In this document: positions 33,030-41,391 of the stretch, one piece after another
How positions within the stretch are numbered: position 1 is the first letter of the stretch
How the letters are laid out: each line of letters begins with the position of its first letter
Made by a program: the position numbers and the translations under genes
Assembly (NCBI GenBank): GCA_020402945.1
Contig: JADBYQ010000032.1
Coordinates: 62,001 to 126,000 of the forward strand
Length of the DNA: 64,000 bases
Source: Cytophagales bacterium
GTDB lineage: Bacteria; Bacteroidota; Bacteroidia; Cytophagales; Cyclobacteriaceae
Direction: 5' to 3'
Notes under the pieces: model-generated
What the model was told of the DNA's origin: nothing
Databases searched by the model: none
Seen by the model: only the letters and a program-made list of their open reading frames with translations

Positions 33030-35642
33030 ATGACAGCCGAAAAGCAGCGACTTATTGAGGATCGAGACAAGAAGAAAAACTGGCGTCAATGGGGTCCTTA
33101 TTTAACAGATCGTCAATGGGGCACCGTTCGCGAAGACTACAGCGCCAAGGGAGATGCCTGGCACTATGTTTCTCATGATATGGCGCGAAGCAAGGCCTAT
33201 CGGTGGGGGGAAGAGGGGATTGCCGGAATTTCGGATGATCAGCAAATATTATGTCTGGCTGTTGCTTTTTGGAATAAAAAGGATCCTATTCTTAAGGAAC
33301 GCTTTTTTGGATTGACCAACCCGGAAGGGAATCATGGCGAAGATGTGAAGGAACTCTATTATCACCTGGATTCCATACCAACGCACTCGTTTATGCGGAT
33401 GTTGTACAAGTATCCACATCAGGAATTTCCTTACGCAACCCTAGCTGTCGAAGCGGGCAAGCGCGGTAAAACAGAAAGAGAATACGAACTACTGGATACC
33501 GGCATTTTTAATAATGATCGGTACTTCGATATAGAGGTGAGTTATGCAAAGGCAGAATTCAATGATGTTTTGGTTCAGATTACCATTGCTAATCGTGGAG
33601 CGGAATCGGCTGCTATTGAAGTCTTGCCAACACTTTGGTTTCGGAACACGTGGACCTGGGGTCATGGCAGCTACAAACCGGAAATCTACCTCGATACTAA
33701 GAATGGCATGAAGTCAACGCACGAGCAGTTGGGTACATACTATTTGTATTGTGAAGCAAAAGCCGAAGCCATCTTTTGTGAAAACGAGACGAATACCAGT
33801 CGGTTGTATGGCCATAGTAGCCCCGGGACATTTAAAGATGGCATCAACGATTACATCATCTTTGACAATCCTTCGGCTATCAATAAAATACATAAGGGAA
33901 CCAAGGCTGCTTTCAGAATTGACACGGTGGTTGAAGGCAGAAAATCGAAGACATTTAGGTTACGTCTTTCGGCCGACTACCAAACAAAACCTTTTTTGAA
34001 TTTTGAAGAGGTATTCAATCAAAGGCTGCGTGATACCGATGATTTTTATGAGGGTCTCCAAAAGAATTGCAAAGATGCCGATGAGCGGTTGGTTCAACGA
34101 CAAGCATTGGCCGGAATGCTCTGGAATAAGCAGTTTTATTCCTATGACGTAGATGTTTGGTTGAAAGGCGATCCATCTCAGCCTCCGCCTCCCACAGAAC
34201 GCAAGCGCGGAAGAAATCACGAATGGGAGCACCTGAACAATGCAGATATTATTTCCATGCCCGATAAGTGGGAGTATCCCTGGTATGCGGCTTGGGATCT
34301 GGCTTTTCATGCCATACCCTTTGCAATGATTGATCCGGAGTTTGCAAAGCATCAGTTATTGTTGCTCACCAAGGAATGGTATATGCACCCCAATGGTCAG
34401 TTGCCTGCCTATGAATGGTCATTTAGCGATGTCAATCCACCGGTTCATGCGTGGGCGGCTTGGCGGGTTTACAAAATGGACAGCAAACTGCAAGATGGCG
34501 TGCTCGATCGAAAATTTCTGGAGGAGATATTTCATAAGCTGTTGCTCAATTTTACCTGGTGGGTGAATAAGAAGGACGAGAACGGAAATAACATTTTTCA
34601 GGGAGGGTTTTTAGGAATGGATAATATTGGTGTGTTCGATCGAAGCAGTACACACTTACCAACAGGTGGATATATTGAACAGTCGGATGGAACCAGTTGG
34701 ATGGCTATGTTTACCCTGAACATGCTCCGCATTTCATTGGAGTTGGCAAAGCAAAATTCTGTATACCAAAGCCTGGCAAGTAAATTCTTTGAGCACTTTC
34801 TCTATATCGCAGGGGCGATGGCGAATGTTGGAAACAAGGGAATCAATCTGTGGGATGAAGAGGATGAATTTTTCTATGATGTGCTTCATTTGCCCAATAA
34901 CGATCGCGTGAAGTTGAAAGTAAGATCGATGGTAGGCTTGATTCCTTTTTTCGCAGTGGAGGTATTGGATGAAGAGGTGTTTCAAAAAATGCCGGAGTTT
35001 ACCCAGCGATTGGATTGGTTTCTGCAAAACAGACCTGACCTTGCTAACCTGATTTCCCGATGGGGCGAGAGAGGTAAAAACCAACGACACCTATTGTCGC
35101 TGCTCCGCGGGCATCGTATGAAGCAGCTTCTTAAGCGAATGTTAGACGAGCGCGAATTTTTGTCGCCTTACGGCATACGTGCACTGTCGCGAATCCATCT
35201 TGACAATCCTTATCGTTTGTATGCCAATGGAACGGAGTTTACGGTAAAATATAATCCGGGAGAAAGTGACTCCTACATGTTTGGAGGCAACTCCAATTGG
35301 CGTGGACCCATTTGGTTTCCTGTCAATTTTTTGATCATCGAATCTCTGGAACGGTTTCATCACTATTATGGTGACGACTTCAAGGTAGAGTATCCTACTG
35401 GTTCTGGTGAGCTTCTTACCTTGCGGGAGATTGCAATTCAGCTGTCGCGAAGGATGGTCTCGTTATTTGTAAAAGACGCGGATGGAAACCGACCTATCCA
35501 TGGAGGTGATTTGCAACAGCGAAATGTGCATTTTGAAAACAACCTTTTGTTTCACGAATATTTTGACGGAGATACAGGCAGAGGCCTCGGTGCCAACCAC
35601 CAAACAGGCTGGACTGGGCTGGTAGCAAAATTGATTCAGTAG
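33030..35642 (+). CDS. GH63-type glycoside hydrolase (glucosidase-like)
   Basis: The 870-residue cytoplasmic protein (no signal peptide) has an N-terminal beta-rich domain (about 1-330) and an (alpha/alpha)6 barrel. Motifs of the GH63/mannosyl-oligosaccharide glucosidase-like group are visible: WYAAWDLAFHAIPFAM with a candidate acid Asp, LPAYEWSFSDVNPPVHAWA, and the C-terminal GANHQTGWTGLVA. Its substrate is unknown; bacterial members act on alpha-glucosides or mannosylglycerate-type compounds. Transcribed divergently from ppdK across a 165-base gap with no clear -33/-7 pair. Confidence 0.8.
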   Translation: MTAEKQRLIEDRDKKKNWRQWGPYLTDRQWGTVREDYSAKGDAWHYVSHDMARSKAYRWGEEGIAGISDDQQILCLAVAFWNKKDPILKERFFGLTNPEGNHGEDVKELYYHLDSIPTHSFMRMLYKYPHQEFPYATLAVEAGKRGKTEREYELLDTGIFNNDRYFDIEVSYAKAEFNDVLVQITIANRGAESAAIEVLPTLWFRNTWTWGHGSYKPEIYLDTKNGMKSTHEQLGTYYLYCEAKAEAIFCENETNTSRLYGHSSPGTFKDGINDYIIFDNPSAINKIHKGTKAAFRIDTVVEGRKSKTFRLRLSADYQTKPFLNFEEVFNQRLRDTDDFYEGLQKNCKDADERLVQRQALAGMLWNKQFYSYDVDVWLKGDPSQPPPPTERKRGRNHEWEHLNNADIISMPDKWEYPWYAAWDLAFHAIPFAMIDPEFAKHQLLLLTKEWYMHPNGQLPAYEWSFSDVNPPVHAWAAWRVYKMDSKLQDGVLDRKFLEEIFHKLLLNFTWWVNKKDENGNNIFQGGFLGMDNIGVFDRSSTHLPTGGYIEQSDGTSWMAMFTLNMLRISLELAKQNSVYQSLASKFFEHFLYIAGAMANVGNKGINLWDEEDEFFYDVLHLPNNDRVKLKVRSMVGLIPFFAVEVLDEEVFQKMPEFTQRLDWFLQNRPDLANLISRWGERGKNQRHLLSLLRGHRMKQLLKRMLDEREFLSPYGIRALSRIHLDNPYRLYANGTEFTVKYNPGESDSYMFGGNSNWRGPIWFPVNFLIIESLERFHHYYGDDFKVEYPTGSGELLTLREIAIQLSRRMVSLFVKDADGNRPIHGGDLQQRNVHFENNLLFHEYFDGDTGRGLGANHQTGWTGLVAKLIQ

Positions 35643-35756
35643 ATCCATACCCCACGGAAAAAGTGAGGTGCCTTTAAAATTAACTGGGTGTTCGCGGTAA
35701 AGGCTATTCGGTCGACAAAAAAAACCTCAGAAAGTAGCTTTTTGTGTGAAAATTGA

Positions 35757-35787
35757 AAAAGGCGACTATCATTGTCGCCTTGCTTTT
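35757..35787. terminator. Bidirectional terminator between the GH63 and dsrE-like genes
   Basis: AAGGCGAC pairs perfectly with GTCGCCTT over a TATCATT loop. On the plus strand it is followed by GCTTTT, and on the minus strand by TTTTTC, so it can end both converging transcripts. Confidence 0.85.
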
Positions 35788-35800
35788 AAGTTGATTTCGG

Positions 35801-36337
35801 CTAAATAAAAATAATTTGAGTTCCTTCGCCATCGGCAAGCGCATACATATCGCCCACCGTGATGATTCCTTTTACTTCAGGTAAGAAGTCTTCTTTTTTG
35901 AGATGGAACATATCCGCTGCGAGTTTGCACGCATAGATTTCGCCACCGCCAGCATCGATCATTTGTATAAACTCGGTAACATGTGGCATGTCCAATTTAT
36001 CCATCTCTTTCTTCATCATATAAGAAGCGAATGCCTCAAAGCCGGGTAGGCCGCCAAGCATCGTTGGTAAGCCCGGCATAAAAGCAGGATTACCCACTGT
36101 TGCGGTATGTAAGTGATCGGCATTTTTCTTGGTAATCGCTTCCAATCCAAAGAATGTAAAAAACATCTTGGCTTCAATTCCCTCCATTAAAGCACCATTG
36201 GCCATCACCAAAGCAGCATAGACATCTTCAATTTTTCCTTTTGAGCAAATGATCAATACTTTTTTCACTTTTGCTTTTTCTTTCTTGGCAGGCGCTTCGG
36301 TAGGTTTCGTTTGAATTTTTTCCATTACATCGTTCAT
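35801..36337 (-). CDS. DsrE/DsrF-like sulfur-relay family protein
   Basis: The 178-residue protein has a Lys-rich leader (1-30) and a DsrE-fold domain: KKVLIICSKGKIEDVYAALVMA, a segment with FFTFFGLEAI, and IYACKLAADMF with a conserved Cys that could carry persulfide. DsrE-like proteins hand sulfur between carriers. It is the last gene of a three-gene operon with a TusE-like carrier and an SQR-like flavoprotein, which supports a role in handling sulfane sulfur; the direction of transfer is inference. Confidence 0.82.
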   Translation of the reverse strand: MNDVMEKIQTKPTEAPAKKEKAKVKKVLIICSKGKIEDVYAALVMANGALMEGIEAKMFFTFFGLEAITKKNADHLHTATVGNPAFMPGLPTMLGGLPGFEAFASYMMKKEMDKLDMPHVTEFIQMIDAGGGEIYACKLAADMFHLKKEDFLPEVKGIITVGDMYALADGEGTQIIFI

Positions 36338-36370
36338 AGTGTTAGTGTCCTTTGGACTTTTCGTTGATAG

Positions 36371-36682
36371 TTAGATACAACTTACGGGCTTTGGAATACC
36401 AGCAATTTTGCTGGAGATTTTAAGTGGCCCTCCGGGAAATAGTTGATAGAACTCTTTGATATCCACCAATCCTGAATTACCGACTTTGCGGATGCTTAGC
36501 GCTACTCCTTCGGCTTGTTTTGCTCGAAGCCAATTCAGTACTTCAAAATGCCTGTCAGTCAATTCAATATTAACTTCTTTGGCTATTCCATGTGCAAGCT
36601 CGGGAGTCCATTGGGCAGGGTTTTTCAAATACCCATCCTCGTTTACGTCAACCATTCCATTATTCATCACAAGTGTTTCCAT
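36371..36682 (-). CDS. tusE: TusE/DsrC-family sulfur carrier
   Basis: The 103-residue protein has the DsrC/TusE fold pattern (DGYLKNPAQWTPELAHGIA, LTDRHFEVLNWLR) and the swinging C-terminal arm GIPKPVSCI, with the conserved penultimate Cys102. The second arm cysteine of true DsrC, about ten residues earlier, is absent (KISSKIAG), so the protein can carry one persulfide but cannot form the DsrC trisulfide bridge. Classical TusE serves tRNA thiolation with TusBCD and MnmA; here the neighbours are an SQR-like gene and a dsrE-like gene instead. Confidence 0.85.
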   Translation of the reverse strand: METLVMNNGMVDVNEDGYLKNPAQWTPELAHGIAKEVNIELTDRHFEVLNWLRAKQAEGVALSIRKVGNSGLVDIKEFYQLFPGGPLKISSKIAGIPKPVSCI

Positions 36683-36693
36683 ATAGTTTGTTT

Positions 36694-37947
36694 TTAAACG
36701 CTTTTTTCCTTCTCAATTTCTTTTCCTGCCATTGACATGTGGCTGCTTACCGGTAATGATCTTCCGGTGAGCAGAATGTGCCAGTAAATCCATTTGAAGG
36801 CAAGTTTTCCAAAGTGATTTGCTCTATTGACTTTGAGTAGTCCCATTGGTCCCACAACAGGCCATGGAAATTTCCCAGCCAGTGGCTCTGTTTCATAATT
36901 AAAATCAATAAGTGCGGCTTTGCCATATCCAGTTTCAATAAAGCAGTTGGCGTGTCCATCGAATTTCGCTTCCAACGGAAGTTTATTGATGTAGCTTAAA
37001 ATATTTTCCAATAGAATTTCACCTTCGAAATGCGCTACAGATCCAGCCTTCGAAGCCGGCACATTGGTGGCATCACCTATCACAAATACATTCTCAAATT
37101 TTTTAGATTGCAATGTTTGCTTGTCAGTAGGCACAAAGTTTAGTCCGTCTTCATCGCCAAGATTGCTGGCTGCAATCATATCCGCACCTTTGTTCACCGG
37201 TATGGAGACAAGCAAATCAAAAGGCACTTCCTTTTGATCGTAGGATACCAATACTTTTCGATCGTTATCCACTTCTTGTAAGTAAAAATCAGGTACAACA
37301 TGTATCTGCTTTTCTTCCAGTAACGCACTGAGCATCTTGGTTGCTTTTGGCTTTGTGAATGCCCCTGATAAGGGCGTAACATAGGATATTTCCACCTTGC
37401 TCCGCATTCCTTTTTCGGTGAAATAGGCATCGGCCAAAAAAGCAAATTCTAGTGGTGCAACGGGGCACTTGATTAATGTCTCGGCTAGATTGATCACTAG
37501 TTTTCCGCCTTCCCAATTTTCTAATTTCTTGGCTAGGTGAGTAGCTCCCTCGTACGTATAGAAATCAAAAATGTCCTTATGCCATAAAGATCCGGTCAGT
37601 CCCGGAGTCTCTTCGGGAACAACATTTGCGCCTGTCGCAATGACCAGTATATCGTACGGGAGTGTCCGTCCGCCTTTTAATAGAACTTGGTTTTTCTCCC
37701 CCTCGATGCGTGCAATATTGCCAATGATGAAGTTAACTCCCTTAGGTAGAAACTCCGCCTTTGTGCGCACCACGTCTTCGGGCTGATAAATGCCAAAGGG
37801 GATAAACAAAAAACCTGGTTGGTAGTAATGTATTTCGTCCTTATCGATGATAGTAATGTTCCAAATTTTGCGATTCAAATCGCGATACAGCTTGTTGGCC
37901 ATCATGGTACCAGCTGTGCCTGCTCCTAATATGACTAAGTTTTTCAT
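36694..37947 (-). CDS. sqr: Sulfide:quinone oxidoreductase-like flavoprotein
   Basis: The 417-residue FAD protein opens with LVILGAGTAGTMMANKL. It shows ATGANVVPE and a second FAD motif FVIGDATNVPASKAG. The Cys pair Cys161 (LIKCPVAPLEF) and Cys335 (HANCFIETGYGK) corresponds to the two redox Cys of SQRs; no third Cys exists, so it differs from three-Cys enzymes. The amphipathic C-terminus (LAFKWIYWHILLTGR) fits monotopic membrane binding. It would pass electrons from sulfide to menaquinone and so to the act-cox chain. tusE and dsrE follow with gaps of 11 and 33 bases. Confidence 0.83.
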   Translation of the reverse strand: MKNLVILGAGTAGTMMANKLYRDLNRKIWNITIIDKDEIHYYQPGFLFIPFGIYQPEDVVRTKAEFLPKGVNFIIGNIARIEGEKNQVLLKGGRTLPYDILVIATGANVVPEETPGLTGSLWHKDIFDFYTYEGATHLAKKLENWEGGKLVINLAETLIKCPVAPLEFAFLADAYFTEKGMRSKVEISYVTPLSGAFTKPKATKMLSALLEEKQIHVVPDFYLQEVDNDRKVLVSYDQKEVPFDLLVSIPVNKGADMIAASNLGDEDGLNFVPTDKQTLQSKKFENVFVIGDATNVPASKAGSVAHFEGEILLENILSYINKLPLEAKFDGHANCFIETGYGKAALIDFNYETEPLAGKFPWPVVGPMGLLKVNRANHFGKLAFKWIYWHILLTGRSLPVSSHMSMAGKEIEKEKSV

Positions 37948-38054
37948 AACCTTTTACTTTAGAGTGGATTGACAGGTAAGCATATTATGTGCTTTTGTTG
38001 ATCAAAAATACCCCCTATACTTTTTCAAATGAATGACTCAATTCAGATATTCCA

Positions 38055-38068
38055 TTGATTTTAATCAT
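38055..38068. promoter_or_regulatory. FNR/CRP-like palindrome between sqr and the PFOR gene
   Basis: TTGATTTTAATCAT matches the FNR consensus TTGAT-N4-ATCAA at nine of ten positions. It lies in the 186-base divergent region, 66 bases before the PFOR ATG and about 107 bases before the sqr ATG. A possible minus-strand -7 element (TATTTTTG, 38010-38003) is present for sqr. Oxygen- or redox-dependent control of both operons by a CRP/FNR-family regulator is inference. Confidence 0.5.
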
Positions 38069-38133
38069 AAGATTCCCTGACAACTCGCAGGTGGCGAGGC
38101 TTATCATTCGGCTAATTTTCCAGCATTAAACAA

Positions 38134-41100
38134 ATGCTAAAAGCTGATCTCATGAAAAGTAAACCTAACTATATTAATACCGATGGAAACTCTGCTGTAG
38201 CCAATATTGCCTATGGTTTTAGCGAAGTAGCAGCCATTTATCCGATTACGCCTTCTTCCGACATGGGCGAGAAAGCAGATGCGTGGTCGGCAGAAGGAAG
38301 AAAAAACATATTTGGAGAAAGCGTAGATGTTGTCCAAATGCAATCGGAAGGCGGAGCTGCAGGGGCCATACATGGCGCGCTTACCGGAGGGGCAATGGCA
38401 ACCACCTTCACGGCTTCGCAAGGTTTGATGCTCATGGTGCCAAACATGTTTAAGATAGCCGGTGAAATGATTCCTACCGTTTTCCACGTTTCCGCTCGCT
38501 CACTGGCATGCCAGGCGCTGTCGATTTTTGGAGACCATTCAGATGTGATGGCCACCCGAGGCACTGGATTCGCGATGCTCTCTTCGGGCAACGTGCAGGA
38601 AGCGCAAGACCTGGCTGTAGTTGCGCACCTTTCCACATTAGAAGCACGCATTCCCTTTCTACATTTCTTCGATGGCTTTCGGACTTCACATTCAATTCAA
38701 AAAATTGTTCCGATTGAGTATGATACGTTGCGCGAGATGCTCGACATGAAATATGTGGAAGAGTTTCGCAAGCTCGCGCTGAAGCCCGAGGATCCGATGT
38801 GCAAGGTAGGTGCCCAAAACCCTGACGTGTATTTTCAGGGAAGGGAAACCGTAAACAAATATTATGACGCTTGTCCTGGGATTGTAAAAAAATACATGGA
38901 CCTGTTTGCCAAGAAAACGGGCCGCCAATACAAACTGTATGAATATGTAGGAGACCCCAAAGCAACAAAAATTATTATCTCCATGGGCTCTTCCATTGAA
39001 ACCATTGAGGAGACCATTAACTATCTCTTAAAAAAAGGAGAAAAAGTAGGCGCCATCAAAGTAAGATTGTATCGACCCTTTGCGCTCGAAGATTTTCTGA
39101 GCGTAATCCCCACTAGCGTAAAGAAGATAGTCGTACTTGATCGTACCAAAGAACCTGGCTCATTGGGCGAGCCACTTTTCTTAGATGTGGTGGCTGCACT
39201 ACGCACCCGAAAAGACATTCATATTATTGGTGGCCGCTATGGATTGTCTTCCAAAGAATTTACTCCGTCCATGGTGAAGGCTGTGTTTGATCATCTGGAA
39301 GTAGGAGGGTGGCATGGCTTTACTGTTGGTATCAATGATGATGTGACCAAGAAGTCCATTGCAGTGAAAGAAGAGATCGACACCGAACAGGAAGGCATTG
39401 TTCGTTGCAAATTCTGGGGTTATGGATCAGATGGAACCGTAAGCGCGAATAAAAACGCCATTAAAATTATTGGCGAAAGTACTGACTTGTTTGTGCAGGG
39501 ATATTTTCAATACGACTCTAACAAGTCAGGAGGGTATACTGTGTCGCATTTGCGCTTTGGCAAAAAGCCGATTCAATCAGAATACCTGTTGAATAAAGTT
39601 GACTTTGTGGCGCTGCATCGTCCGCAATACATCGGTCAATATGATATCCTAGAAGGAATTTCAACCGGTGGAACATTTCTCATCAATAGTAGTCAGAAGC
39701 CGGAAAATATTTTCAGGCTTTTTACCCGCGACATGCAGGAGACCATCTGGAAAAAGAAAATAAAAGCGTACGCGATCGATGCTTCTAAAATTGCCAAGAG
39801 TGTTGGATTGGGTGGAAGAATCAATTCGGTGATGCAAACGGCTTTCTTTAAAGTGTCGGGTGTGGTGCCGGAGGCGGAAGCAATAGCTCTGATTAAAAAA
39901 TATGTAGAAAAGCAATTTGCAAGGAAAGGACCGGAGATTGTTGAAATGAACTGGAAAGCCATCGATGTTACCTGCGAGGCCATCGTGCAAGTGCCGATCC
40001 CTACGGAATCAGAAAAATTTGCTGAGATCACTCAACTGATTCTGGCCGGCTCTGGCGATTTTGCCGACCATGTTATTGACCCAATTCTAAGATTAAAAGG
40101 CGACACGATTCCCGTTTCTAGGATGCCGCTCAATGGTGCCGTGCCCACAGGCACAAAGAAACTAGAATATCGTGGAGTAGCGGGTAATGCGGCCACTTGG
40201 ATTGAGAAACTCCCATTTGTGCAAGAGCCTTATATCGCTGAGCCTTACATCGAGTATGCTCCCAGCTGTTCCGGTTGCGGAGAGGTTCCTTACATTCATT
40301 TAGCTACGCAATTATTTGGCGATCGAATGATGATCGCAAACGCTACAGGCTGTACATCAATTTATGGAGGTACATTCCCCACTACACCTTATATGAAAGA
40401 CAGTAAAGGCAAAGGACCTGCCTGGGCTAATTCACTATTTGAAGATAATGCAGAGTTTGGTTTTGGTATGAGGATGGCGGTGGATGCCAATAGAAAGCAG
40501 TTGAAGACGAACGTACATGCATTGATACCTTTGTTGAACAATGCCCCGTTGCGCGCTGCCCTTGAAAAAGGCCTGATGCTTTTTGATGTGATCACGCGCG
40601 AGGCGCGCGATCATGCGGATGCCATCAAACAGTTATTGGCTGAAGAACACAAAAGAAGTTCAGGCAATAAAGAGTTAAGAATTCTACTTGATAAAGTAAT
40701 TGAGCTGCAAGACTATTTTGTTGATAAGAGTGTTTGGATATTTGGTGGTGACGGCTGGGCCTATGATATTGGTTTTGGCGGACTGGACCATGTGATGGCC
40801 TCTAACAAAAACGTCAATGTGCTGGTTATGGATACCGAAGTGTACTCGAACACCGGTGGGCAGGCATCGAAAGCAACGCCACGTGGAGCGGTAGCAAAAT
40901 TCGCTTCAGACGGAAAAAAATTGAGTAAGAAGAACTTGGGCTTAATGATGACGACCTACGGCAATGCCTATGTGGCCGTGGTGAACATGGGTATGGATCG
41001 CGAGAAGACAGCGCTGGCGTTTGTAGAAGCCGAGAAGCACAACGGCCCATCTATCATTATCGCTTACTCGCCTTGCATTGCGCATGGATATGATATGAGA

Positions 41101-41373
41101 TTGACCAAAAAACAATCTGAGAAAGCCAGCAAGAGTGGCTACTGGCCCATGTATCGCTTCAATCCGGATTTGCGTGCCGAGGGAAAAAATCCTTTTATCT
41201 GGGACGTGCCCGTGACGGAGGATGCCGTGTCATTCAAGAATTATTTGGAAGAAGAACTTCGCTACAAAACGCTAAACCTTTCTAACCCTGAAGAGGCGGT
41301 GCGGCTAGAGGAGTTGGCACAGAAAGATAATGAACAACGATTCAAAGACATCAAGCACTTATCTGAAGTTTAA
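38134..41373 (+). CDS. Pyruvate:ferredoxin/flavodoxin oxidoreductase lacking the internal ferredoxin domain
   Basis: Oxidises pyruvate with CoA to acetyl-CoA and CO2, reducing a low-potential carrier. The 1079-residue protein has the pyrimidine-binding domain (AAIYPITPSSDMGEKAD), the CoA and gamma domains, and the TPP domain. The proximal [4Fe-4S] Cys set is intact: Cys712 and Cys715 (SCSGCGE), Cys740 (NATGCTS) and Cys981 (SPCIAHG), with spacing close to that of the Desulfovibrio africanus enzyme. The domain that normally carries two further [4Fe-4S] clusters is missing: the chain runs from KKLEYRGVAGNAATWIE almost directly to EYAPSCSGCGE, without the expected CxxCxxCxxxCP pairs. Electrons probably leave from the proximal cluster straight to flavodoxin (42480). 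The ATG at 38152 is an alternative start. Confidence 0.92.
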   Translation: MLKADLMKSKPNYINTDGNSAVANIAYGFSEVAAIYPITPSSDMGEKADAWSAEGRKNIFGESVDVVQMQSEGGAAGAIHGALTGGAMATTFTASQGLMLMVPNMFKIAGEMIPTVFHVSARSLACQALSIFGDHSDVMATRGTGFAMLSSGNVQEAQDLAVVAHLSTLEARIPFLHFFDGFRTSHSIQKIVPIEYDTLREMLDMKYVEEFRKLALKPEDPMCKVGAQNPDVYFQGRETVNKYYDACPGIVKKYMDLFAKKTGRQYKLYEYVGDPKATKIIISMGSSIETIEETINYLLKKGEKVGAIKVRLYRPFALEDFLSVIPTSVKKIVVLDRTKEPGSLGEPLFLDVVAALRTRKDIHIIGGRYGLSSKEFTPSMVKAVFDHLEVGGWHGFTVGINDDVTKKSIAVKEEIDTEQEGIVRCKFWGYGSDGTVSANKNAIKIIGESTDLFVQGYFQYDSNKSGGYTVSHLRFGKKPIQSEYLLNKVDFVALHRPQYIGQYDILEGISTGGTFLINSSQKPENIFRLFTRDMQETIWKKKIKAYAIDASKIAKSVGLGGRINSVMQTAFFKVSGVVPEAEAIALIKKYVEKQFARKGPEIVEMNWKAIDVTCEAIVQVPIPTESEKFAEITQLILAGSGDFADHVIDPILRLKGDTIPVSRMPLNGAVPTGTKKLEYRGVAGNAATWIEKLPFVQEPYIAEPYIEYAPSCSGCGEVPYIHLATQLFGDRMMIANATGCTSIYGGTFPTTPYMKDSKGKGPAWANSLFEDNAEFGFGMRMAVDANRKQLKTNVHALIPLLNNAPLRAALEKGLMLFDVITREARDHADAIKQLLAEEHKRSSGNKELRILLDKVIELQDYFVDKSVWIFGGDGWAYDIGFGGLDHVMASNKNVNVLVMDTEVYSNTGGQASKATPRGAVAKFASDGKKLSKKNLGLMMTTYGNAYVAVVNMGMDREKTALAFVEAEKHNGPSIIIAYSPCIAHGYDMRLTKKQSEKASKSGYWPMYRFNPDLRAEGKNPFIWDVPVTEDAVSFKNYLEEELRYKTLNLSNPEEAVRLEELAQKDNEQRFKDIKHLSEV

Positions 41374-41391
41374 CCCTTAAACTCTCTTACT

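Noticed and set aside
37998-38005. TTGATCAA palindrome in the sqr/PFOR gap as a second FNR box
   Set aside because: It lacks the four-base spacer between half-sites and is only an 8-base palindrome in AT-rich DNA, so chance is likely.
38238-38968. Long minus-strand open frames inside the PFOR gene
   Set aside because: They overlap each other and the highly conserved PFOR coding sequence, with composition typical of shadow frames.
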